NCBI RefSeq assembly: GCF_900129635.1
Contig: NZ_FSRB01000002.1
Coordinates: 1,020,727-1,084,726, forward strand
Reading direction: 5' to 3'
Length of the DNA: 64,000 bases
Origin: Singulisphaera sp. GP187
GTDB taxonomy: Bacteria > Planctomycetota > Planctomycetia > Isosphaerales > Isosphaeraceae
Positions 26,531 through 34,033 of this stretch are shown one piece after another. How positions within the stretch are numbered: the first letter of the stretch is position 1; every line of letters starts with the position of its first letter. The notes below the pieces were generated by a model that saw only the letters and a program-made list of their open reading frames with translations, made no database searches and had not been told where the DNA came from. Both the position numbers and the translations under genes were made by a program.

Positions 26531-28437
26531 AGGCCCGGGATCCGCGGCCCAAGCGTACGCCTCACGGGCGAGGCCCCACCGGCCACCGCGGCCCTCGTGT
26601 CGATCCGCCTTGCCATACCGAAGAATGGGGTCATGTGGTCCTTCCCCCGGTCAAGCTCCGGACGATGCAGACGCTTCGTGGAGTTGCTGTCAGCCCAGGG
26701 GTCGCCATCGGACCACCGCTGGTGGTCGATCCGCGCGGTCAGCGCCTGCCCCACCGTGCGATTTCCTCCGAGGCTGTCGCTTCTGAGCTCGAACGGCTGG
26801 AACGGGGGATCGAGTCCGCGCACGGTGAGGCCGAAGCCGCCGAGGCTGAAGCCCGCGAGCGACTTGGACCCCAGTACGCCGACATCCTCGCCGCCCATGC
26901 CCGGATGATCACCGACCCCACCCTTCGGCGCGACGCGCGTGCGCGAATCGAGCACGAGCGGATCTCCGCCGAGCACGCGGTCAGCGAAGTGCTCGACGCC
27001 TACGCGTCTCGGCTCGAAAGCATGACCGACTCGCATCTGGCCGCCCGAGCCGCCGACGTCCGCGACATCCAGCACCGAATCCTCGCCCAGCTCTCGGGCC
27101 AGCGTCGGTCGACGCCGATGGACGAGGTTGCCGTGCCTTCGGTGATCCTTGCCCATGACCTCTCACCGAGCGAGACGGCGGGGCTCGACCCGAAGCGGGT
27201 GCTCGGGTTTGCAACCGAGGCGGGGGGACGGGCCAGTCACACCGCGATCGTGGCCGAGGCCCTGGAAATCCCGGCGGTGGTCGGTCTGGGACGATTTTTG
27301 GAACTGGCCCGCGAATGCCGGATGATCATCATCGACGGGGACGAGGGCCTGGTGGTCCTCGACCCCGACCTGGCCACCCAGGAGCGGTATCGCCGCGACG
27401 CCGCCGCGCGGGCCGCCCGGTTCGAGGGGCTGGCCGGGCTGGCCAACCTGCCCGCCGAGACCCTGGACGGGACTGCCGTCGGACTCTGGGGCAATATCGA
27501 GTTCCCGGGCGAGGTGGCCGCCTGTCTGGAGCGAGGCGCCGTCGGAGTCGGGCTCTACCGCACCGAGTTTCTCTACCTCAACAGCGAACGTGCCCCGACG
27601 GAGCAAGAACAATTTGAAGCCTATGCGGCGGTCGTTGAATCGCTGAAAGGGCGTCCGGTCACGATCCGAACCCTCGACCTGGGAGCCGACAAGCTTGTGG
27701 CCTACCAGAACGTCGGTTACGCCGATGCGAATCCGGTGCTCGGGCTTCGGAGCTTGCGGCTGTCGTTGCGCGAGCTCGAATTGTTTCGGACCCAGCTTCG
27801 CGCGATCCTCCGGGCCAGCGCCCTGGGGGATGTTCGTGTCATGTTTCCGCTGGTCTCGACGCTCGGCGAACTCCGCCGGGCCCGCGCCATCCTGGGGGAC
27901 GTTGCCGCCGAACTGGCCGCCGAAGGTGTCTCATTCCGGCGTGACCTGCCGGTTGGTGTCATGATAGAGGTGCCTGCCGCCGCCGTGATGGCCGACCAAA
28001 TGGCAAAGGAGGTGGACTTCTTCTCGATAGGGACCAACGACCTGATCCAATACACCTTGGCCGTGGACCGAACCAACGAAACCGTGGCCGATCTCTATAG
28101 CGCCGCCGACCCGGCCGTGCTTCGCCTGATCGCCATGGTCGTCGATGCCGCCAGGGCCCGTGGGATTGAGGTCAGCATCTGCGGGACGATGGGGGGCGAG
28201 CCGCTCTATACGATGCTGCTGCTCGGGCTGGGCGTTCACCAGCTCAGCATGCCGCCGCACCAGTTACCTGAGATCAAGCGAGTGATCCGCGGGGTCAGTG
28301 TCGCGGAGGCCCGGTCAATTGCCGCCGAGGCGCTCCACTTAGAGACCTCGCAGGCCGTCGTCGCTCTTCTCGATAGTGCCTTACGCCATGCTCTGCCCGA
28401 CACCCCGGCCTCCTCAGCCCAGGACCGAGCCGGCTAG
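26527..28437 (+). CDS. ptsI: PTS enzyme I, PEP-protein phosphotransferase (636 aa)
   Basis: ATG 26527 overlaps the HPr stop (ATGA) and has AGGAG eight bases upstream. Family similarity begins only at residue 47 (MQTLRGVAVSPGVAIGP, ATG 26665), so the first 46 Arg/Pro-rich residues are either a leader or non-coding. Domains: HPr-binding N-terminal part, the swivelling phosphohistidine domain with His238 in GGRASHTAIVAEA, and the PEP-binding barrel with GLYRTEFLYL, RTLDLGADK, FFSIGTNDLIQY and SICGTMGGEP (active Cys). There is no GAF domain, so it is EI rather than EI-Ntr. It phosphorylates HPr and so EIIA. Confidence 0.93.
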   Translation: MKARDPRPKRTPHGRGPTGHRGPRVDPPCHTEEWGHVVLPPVKLRTMQTLRGVAVSPGVAIGPPLVVDPRGQRLPHRAISSEAVASELERLERGIESAHGEAEAAEAEARERLGPQYADILAAHARMITDPTLRRDARARIEHERISAEHAVSEVLDAYASRLESMTDSHLAARAADVRDIQHRILAQLSGQRRSTPMDEVAVPSVILAHDLSPSETAGLDPKRVLGFATEAGGRASHTAIVAEALEIPAVVGLGRFLELARECRMIIIDGDEGLVVLDPDLATQERYRRDAAARAARFEGLAGLANLPAETLDGTAVGLWGNIEFPGEVAACLERGAVGVGLYRTEFLYLNSERAPTEQEQFEAYAAVVESLKGRPVTIRTLDLGADKLVAYQNVGYADANPVLGLRSLRLSLRELELFRTQLRAILRASALGDVRVMFPLVSTLGELRRARAILGDVAAELAAEGVSFRRDLPVGVMIEVPAAAVMADQMAKEVDFFSIGTNDLIQYTLAVDRTNETVADLYSAADPAVLRLIAMVVDAARARGIEVSICGTMGGEPLYTMLLLGLGVHQLSMPPHQLPEIKRVIRGVSVAEARSIAAEALHLETSQAVVALLDSALRHALPDTPASSAQDRAG

Positions 28438-28626
28438 CCCCGGCAGGCCCGCTCAACCGAACCATGGCAGCCTCGGCTCGGAGTCGACGCCGCCCGCGAC
28501 CACGATCCAACCGAATGGACCCTCTTGACCGCCCTCCGACCGTACTGATTTCGCGAGCCCAACGAGCAAGCCCTCGGGGGCCTCAAGAGACGGACCGAAC
28601 GACGGACGGGCGTTGCGGACCCTCAC

Positions 28627-29286
28627 ATGGGTTCGATGTATGCCGCGATGATGACAGCGACCAAGGTGCGACTCCGCTTCGCTAAGCACGGCGATCTTCG
28701 ACTCATCAGCCACCATGACTTGATGCGCTGCCTCGAGCGTTTGCTCCGCCGCGCCCAAATCCCCACGGCGACGAGCCAGGGATTCAACCCACGCCCCAAG
28801 GTGGTCTTTACCCTCGCCTTGGCGCTCGGGATCGAAGGGCGTCGCGAGGTGGTCGAACTGGAATTGGCCGAGCCCATGGAGCCGGCCGAGGTCCTCAGAC
28901 GCCTCCGCGCCACGACACCGCAGGGGCTCGAGTGGCTCGACGCCGAAGGGGTCGCCCCCGGTCGTGCCGCACAGCCCGAGTCGGTTTCTTATCTCTTGGA
29001 GATCCCCGCGGACCGTCAGGACGAGGGCCGAACCCGCCTGGCCGCCTTTCTGGCCAGTGAACAGTGGCCGTATACCCGGCATCGCCCCGATCGGACCGTC
29101 GCGATCGATCTCCGTCCGTTCCTGCTCGAGGCCGAACTCGACTCGCTCGGCCTCCTTCGTTTCCGCATGAAGATGTTACCCAGTGGTTCGGCCCGGCCTG
29201 AAGAGATTATCGACGCTCTTGGCCTCCGCGACCTGCTGGGACAGGGATCGGTCCTGGTTCGTACCGAAGTGGAACTGGTCCCTTAG
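28627..29286 (+). CDS. DUF2344 / TIGR03936 radical SAM-associated protein (219 aa)
   Basis: Several starts compete (ATG 28627, 28636, 28645, 28648) and none has a strong ribosome site. Similarity begins KVRLRFAKHGDLRLISHHDLMRCLERLLRRA, the hallmark of the DUF2344 family, followed by SQGFNPRPKVVFTLALALGIEG. In many bacteria this domain is fused to or next to a radical SAM protein and lies upstream of rng/rne and rplU, as here. The biochemical role is unsettled; links to tRNA or ribosome modification have been suggested. The 190 bp before it show no gene. Confidence 0.87.
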   Translation: MGSMYAAMMTATKVRLRFAKHGDLRLISHHDLMRCLERLLRRAQIPTATSQGFNPRPKVVFTLALALGIEGRREVVELELAEPMEPAEVLRRLRATTPQGLEWLDAEGVAPGRAAQPESVSYLLEIPADRQDEGRTRLAAFLASEQWPYTRHRPDRTVAIDLRPFLLEAELDSLGLLRFRMKMLPSGSARPEEIIDALGLRDLLGQGSVLVRTEVELVP

Positions 29287-29428
29287 CTCGAGGTGGGTTC
29301 CCGTTGTGACGGTCCGTCAGCGCACCCGCAAACGATCTGATCTGCACCTGCTTCCTGGCGGACGCCGCCGCGGAACCCATTTACCCGACCAATGCCAACC
29401 GACTTGATTGTGTTAGAAAGATGACCGT

Positions 29429-32400
29429 ATGAAGAAAGAAATGCTGATCAACGTGCTCCAGCCCGAGGAATGCAGAATTGCCATCGTTGAGGATGGCATC
29501 CTTGAGGAGCTGTACGTCGAGCGCACCAGCCACGAGAGCTATACCGGTAATATCTACAAAGGCAAGATCGTTAACCTCGAACCGGCCATCCAGGCCGCGT
29601 TCGTCGATTTCTCGGTCGGCCGCAACGGCTTCCTGCACGTCTCCGACGTGGAGCCGCAATATTTTCAGCGTCATCAGGCCGCCGAGGCCGAGGCGTCTGG
29701 CCCTTCCTCAACCTCCACCACGGCCCTCGGCTCGAACCGTGGGGAACCGAGGCGCGATCGCGAGCCGACCCGTCGTGGCCGCAACGAAGAGCGCGACCCG
29801 GCCTCGCCGTCCGCTCCCCCGCGCCCCGAAGATCGGTACCGTGATCGCGAGCGGCCCGAACTCTCTGAGAAAGGCCGCCGCGACCGCTCGGAACCCCGCA
29901 GCTTCGGCGAAGGTTTGGCCGACGACGACATTTTCTCCTCCCGATCGTCGGCCGGCTCACCACCGGCTCGCCCCACTCCCCCCGAACGCGTCGACCCGCG
30001 CCGCAGTCGGCCCGAACCTCCCCTGCCCTCCTGGTCGGACGAGGTGACCCAGGCCCGCGCTCCGGAGCACGCGCCGAGGGGCTTCGAACCCGATGAGCCT
30101 CGCTCGCGGGCCAGCCGGACGGCCGAGCCGTTCGACCCCGATCTGCCGCCGAGCCGCACCCAGCGATCGCGCCAAGCGCCCCCGCCGAGCCGCCCCGTTG
30201 TCGACCCCGAGATCGTGGATTCGGGACGTGGCCGGATCATTGACGCCGACCTCCCCTCCGAACCGCAGCCGCCGCGCGATGCCCGTCGTTCTCGGGGACG
30301 CGGTCGGCCCGAACGCCCCGCGCCGGAACCGGAGCCCCTGTTCGAGCCCGATGTCGAACCGGTTTCGGAGCCGGTCTTTGAAGACATTCCCGAAACCCCG
30401 CGACGCCGCGGCGGCCGAGCCGCCATTCGCTCTCGCGGCGGCGAACGTGAGTCGCTCGGCGAACGACCCCGAGAAACGGCCCCCGAGCGTTCCAGGCCCC
30501 CCGCCGTGGAACGAGGCGCCGAGATCGAGGTCGAACGGCCTCGGGAGCGGGTCCGGGAACCCGAACGCACCCGTGAGCCCGAACGGGTTCGTGAGCCCGA
30601 GCGATACCGCGAACCCGAACGAGCCCGCGAGCCGGAACGCGTTCGCGAGCCGGAGCGCGTCCGAGAACCGGAGCGCGTTCGGGAGCCGGAGCGAGCCCGA
30701 GAGCCGGAACGGGTTCGGGAACCTGAGCGAACACGTGCTCCTGAGCGTGCCCGCGGACCGGAACCGGAGCTTCCCCGCGAGCGTAAGGCGCATGGCCGTG
30801 CCGGTGAGCCGGGCTACGTTCCTCGTCGTGAGCGTTCCCGAGCGCCCGAGACCCCGTTCGGCTCGGACATTCCCCCGGCTTCGCTCGAATGGGCGGAGCT
30901 GGTCGCCGAGCCTGACATCGACGAGATCGAGGGCGAAGGGGGCCCGGACGAGTTGGGACCGGAAACCGGCAAGCTCGACGGGCCTCGCCGCCGCCGTCGT
31001 CGCCGTGGCCGGCGCCGCGAGCGTGAGCAGCCCGAGGGAACCCCGACGGTTTCGGAACGACCCGGCTTCGGTCCCGACATTGAGGACGAAGACGATCTCG
31101 AGCTTGACGAGCCGCTGGAACGCGAAGTCGCTCGCCGTGGGCGGGTTGAGGACGAAGAGCAGCTCGTGATCGACGACTTTGACTTCGGCGACGAGCACGC
31201 CGGGCCGGACGAAGAGCACGACGATTTCCTCGATGAACATCCCTCCGCCGCCGCCGTCGATGAAGAGATCGACCCGGAGCTCGAGGAAGAAATCCGTCGT
31301 GAGATCGCCGAGATCGCCGAGCTGGAGCGTGAAATGGGCCTGCGAGGGCCCGTCGAAGCCCGACCCCGCCGGGGCGACGGCGAGCCCGACACGGGACGCG
31401 GTGGCCGGTTCACCCGGGGCCGTGGGCTGGTCAAGCCCCCGATCCAGGAGGTCTTCCGCCGCGGCGACGAGGTGCTCGTTCAGGTCATCAAAGAGAGCAT
31501 TGGCACCAAAGGCCCGACGCTCTCGACCTACATCAGCATCCCGGGCCGTTACCTCGTGCTGATGCCTGGCCTGAACCGGGTCGGTGTCTCGCGCAAGATC
31601 GCCGACGAATCCCAGCGCCGCAAACTCCGCGAGATCATGACCGAGCTGAACCCGCCCAAGGGACTCGGCTTTATCGTGCGGACCGCCGGCCTGGAACGGA
31701 CCAAGCGTGAGCTGGCCCGCGACCTCGCTTACCTGCTCCGGCTCTGGAAGGTCATCCTCCGCCGGATCAAGAAGGCCAAGACCCCCGCGCCGATCTATCA
31801 GGAATCGGACATGATCACGCGGACCATCCGCGATATCTTCACGTCCGAGATCGATACGATCTGGATCGACGAGCCCGCGGCCTTCGAACGCGCCCAGGAG
31901 TTCCTCAAGGTCGTGATGCCCCGGTTCGTGAACCGGCTGAAGCTCTATGACGAGAAGGTGCCGCTCTTCCACAAGTACGGCATCGAAGACGAGATCGCCA
32001 AGATTCAGCGCCGGAATGTCCCCCTCCCCGAGGGAGGCTCCATCGTCATCGATCAGACCGAGGCGCTCGTCGCCATCGACGTGAACTCGGGCAACTTCCG
32101 GGTCGAGAACGACGCCGAGAAGACCGCCTACGAGATGAACCTCCGGGCCGCCAAGGAGATCGCCCGGCAACTCAGACTCCGCGACCTCGGCGGAGTGATC
32201 GTCAACGACTTCATCGACATGCGTGACGAGCGGCACCGCCGAGGGGTCGAGAAGGCCCTGCGCGACGCCATCAAGCGGGACCGGGCACGCACCAAGGTCC
32301 TCCGGATGAGCGCGTTCGGGCTCATCGAGATGACCCGCCAGCGGATTCGACCCAGCCTGAAACGCTCTGTCTACGAAGACTGCTCCAATTGCACCGGAGC

Positions 32401-32701
32401 CGGCGTCGTGAAAACCGTCGAGAGCATGTCGATCGACGTGATGCGTCTGCTGGCCCTCGCCTCCCACCGTGAAGATATCCGGCGCGTTTCGGTCGTGGTC
32501 TGCCAAGCCGTGGCGACCTACTTGAACAACCGCAAGCGCCGCGAGATCACCCGGATCGAGACCGAAGCCAACATGACGATCCAGATTCGGACCGAGCCCG
32601 ATGCGGCCGCCGAGCATCTCCAACTCGAGTGCTACGACGGCAACAACAGCGAAATCCGACTCTTCCCGCCGCCTGCCCCCACCCATCGTGGCCGGCACTA
32701 A
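29429..32701 (+). CDS. rne: Ribonuclease E/G with very large insert in the S1 domain (1,090 aa)
   Basis: Residues 1-80 are the first half of the S1 domain (EELYVERTSHESYTGNIYKG, AAFVDFSVGRNGFLHV). Residues about 85-665 are an Arg/Pro/Glu-rich, probably disordered insert with a hexapeptide repeat. S1 resumes at VFRRGDEVLVQVIKE (about 672), followed by the RNase H-like and DNase I-like domains. Catalytic, metal-binding Asp residues are in LVAIDVNSGNF (about 882) and VIVNDFIDMRDERHR (about 923). The zinc-link is DCSNCTGAG (about 983). The enzyme processes rRNA and mRNA; the insert may bind RNA or partner proteins as the C-terminal scaffold of E. coli RNase E does. L21 follows. Confidence 0.94.
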   Translation: MKKEMLINVLQPEECRIAIVEDGILEELYVERTSHESYTGNIYKGKIVNLEPAIQAAFVDFSVGRNGFLHVSDVEPQYFQRHQAAEAEASGPSSTSTTALGSNRGEPRRDREPTRRGRNEERDPASPSAPPRPEDRYRDRERPELSEKGRRDRSEPRSFGEGLADDDIFSSRSSAGSPPARPTPPERVDPRRSRPEPPLPSWSDEVTQARAPEHAPRGFEPDEPRSRASRTAEPFDPDLPPSRTQRSRQAPPPSRPVVDPEIVDSGRGRIIDADLPSEPQPPRDARRSRGRGRPERPAPEPEPLFEPDVEPVSEPVFEDIPETPRRRGGRAAIRSRGGERESLGERPRETAPERSRPPAVERGAEIEVERPRERVREPERTREPERVREPERYREPERAREPERVREPERVREPERVREPERAREPERVREPERTRAPERARGPEPELPRERKAHGRAGEPGYVPRRERSRAPETPFGSDIPPASLEWAELVAEPDIDEIEGEGGPDELGPETGKLDGPRRRRRRRGRRREREQPEGTPTVSERPGFGPDIEDEDDLELDEPLEREVARRGRVEDEEQLVIDDFDFGDEHAGPDEEHDDFLDEHPSAAAVDEEIDPELEEEIRREIAEIAELEREMGLRGPVEARPRRGDGEPDTGRGGRFTRGRGLVKPPIQEVFRRGDEVLVQVIKESIGTKGPTLSTYISIPGRYLVLMPGLNRVGVSRKIADESQRRKLREIMTELNPPKGLGFIVRTAGLERTKRELARDLAYLLRLWKVILRRIKKAKTPAPIYQESDMITRTIRDIFTSEIDTIWIDEPAAFERAQEFLKVVMPRFVNRLKLYDEKVPLFHKYGIEDEIAKIQRRNVPLPEGGSIVIDQTEALVAIDVNSGNFRVENDAEKTAYEMNLRAAKEIARQLRLRDLGGVIVNDFIDMRDERHRRGVEKALRDAIKRDRARTKVLRMSAFGLIEMTRQRIRPSLKRSVYEDCSNCTGAGVVKTVESMSIDVMRLLALASHREDIRRVSVVVCQAVATYLNNRKRREITRIETEANMTIQIRTEPDAAAEHLQLECYDGNNSEIRLFPPPAPTHRGRH
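30554..30733 (+). repeat. Ten 18-bp coding repeats (REPERx) in RNase E/G
   Basis: Ten consecutive units encoding Arg-Glu-Pro-Glu-Arg plus Thr, Val, Ala or Tyr. Third codon positions vary between units, so this is an old, selected peptide repeat, not a fresh duplication and not CRISPR. Confidence 0.85.
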
Positions 32702-32718
32702 TTGATACGATCGGAATC

Positions 32719-32758
32719 ATCCGAGGCCCCTGTTTCTCGCGAAACAGGGGCCTCGGAT
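32719..32758. terminator. Perfect 18-bp hairpin between RNase E/G and L21 genes
   Basis: Arms 32719-32736 (starts ATCCGAGGCCCC) and 32741-32758 with a TCGC loop, 17 bases after the RNase stop. There is no T-tract, so it may be a factor-dependent terminator, a processing site or a 3' end stabiliser. Confidence 0.65.
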
Positions 32759-32981
32759 GGGCCTGTGGGAGGGGCGGGTTCCCCCTTGGGAACCGCGCGT
32801 GGCTTTGTTGGTCTGAAGCGTGCCCTTTCTTTTCAGGACTTAACTCGGTAACATTTGACTTTTTCCGCGTCCTCCCCACGAATCCAGAATGGGGTCGTTT
32901 TCCCGACGCGGGATCAAGACAGCGGAAAAGATCGACGCCGGTCCCTTCCATACAAGGTCCGGGTCGTGAGGAGCTTGACGG

Positions 32982-33299
32982 ATGTACGCGATTTTTGAAG
33001 ACGGTAGCCATCAGTTTCGGGTGAGCGAGGGAGACCGGGTCATCGTCGATCGGCGTCAAGGCGACGCCGGAACCGAAGTCGTCTTCCCCAAGGTCCTGCT
33101 CATCGCCGGCCCCGAGGGAGCGAACATCGGCGTTCCCGTGATCGAGGGTGCGCAGGTCCACGCCAAAATTGTCGACCAGTTTCGCGATAAGAAGATCATC
33201 GTCCAGAAGTTCCGCCGCCGCAAAAACATGCGCCGTCGCAAGGGACACCGGCAGCACTACACGACCGTCCTGATCACGAGCATTGCCGCCACCGCCTGA
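32982..33299 (+). CDS. rplU: 50S ribosomal protein L21 (105 aa)
   Basis: ATG 32982 follows AGGAG by eight bases. The sequence is full-length L21: MYAIFEDGSHQFRVSEGDRV, then VLLIAGPEGANIGVPVIEGAQV, and the basic C-terminus with KKIIVQKFRRRKNMRRRKGHRQ. It binds 23S rRNA in the large subunit. The usual partner L27 gene is not directly downstream; a strong terminator is found instead, making this the end of the transcription unit. Confidence 0.95.
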   Translation: MYAIFEDGSHQFRVSEGDRVIVDRRQGDAGTEVVFPKVLLIAGPEGANIGVPVIEGAQVHAKIVDQFRDKKIIVQKFRRRKNMRRRKGHRQHYTTVLITSIAATA

Positions 33300-33340
33300 T
33301 CAGAGGCTCCGCACCGCGGCCAAGCTCGCTTGAACTTCAG

Positions 33341-33396
33341 AACCGCGTCACGCCTTCGGGATTCCCTCCCGAAGGCGTGACGCGGTTTTTTTTTTT
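33341..33396 (+). terminator. Intrinsic terminator after L21
   Basis: Perfect 20-bp stem (33341-33360 with 33368-33387), seven-base loop and a run of eleven T. Textbook rho-independent form. Confidence 0.95.
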
Positions 33397-34033
33397 GCCC
33401 TGCATTCATCCTCTCCTTCCTCGAATCGAGGTGGTGGTAAGCGACCACTTTGCGGTCGAACACACTTTTTTCGGTACAATCGGCACAAAATGGGTTGGTT
33501 GGGGTCTCTTTTGTCCGTTGCGGTGCATTTTTGCTGGGGGACTAGACAGGTTTTGGTAGAATGGGTGAAGACCGACTCGCCTACGGCAGGTTCATGGCGT
33601 CTCGGTTCAACTCAGGAGGGGGAACGAAGTTTGGGCGGAGCCGACGGGTCGAGCGGAATGGAATCGATATTCCGAAAAGAGGAAGGCGATTGTCTGGAAG
33701 CCCCATCCCGTAAAGCCGTTATGTTCCGTCAAGAATTGGTTTGGATTTTGTGTGAATCTTCCACCTCGTACCGGGTCTTGTGGAAAGCTTCGACTTAGGG
33801 TACATCTTCGAAAACTCGGCACGTCTGTTCAGGTGGACTTGGAAACACTATCTTCCCAAGCTCGATACGCTTCGGTGAGGAGAACGGGACGGCCACCCCG
33901 ATAACCCAACTTCGGATGAGAGTTTCAGGGGGATTCGTCACCAGCTTTCTTCGCTCAATCGCCGATGAGTTGACGACGAACCAATACGCAAGACAACGCG
34001 ACAAACTTACAGTAGATATTCGGGAGAGCGTCC
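33397..34033. other. Long leader or intergenic region before nrdJ, no gene seen
   Basis: About 640 bp. A cobalamin riboswitch was looked for because NrdJ needs B12, but no convincing B12 box was seen. A short open frame at 33490-33798 lacks a ribosome site and family features. GGGAGAG at 34021-34027 is the nrdJ ribosome site. Confidence 0.5.

Noticed and set aside
30554..30733. CRISPR-like direct repeats
   Set aside because: The 18-bp units are contiguous without spacers and encode a peptide repeat inside RNase E/G.
29957..32698. Long minus-strand open frame opposite RNase E/G
   Set aside because: Antisense shadow of a high-GC gene; the plus-strand frame has all catalytic motifs.
33490..33798. 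Possible small gene before nrdJ
   Set aside because: No ribosome site, unusual composition and no recognisable feature.
33397..34033. Cobalamin riboswitch before the B12-dependent reductase
   Set aside because: The conserved B12-box and core pairing could not be recognised. A covariance-model search would decide.
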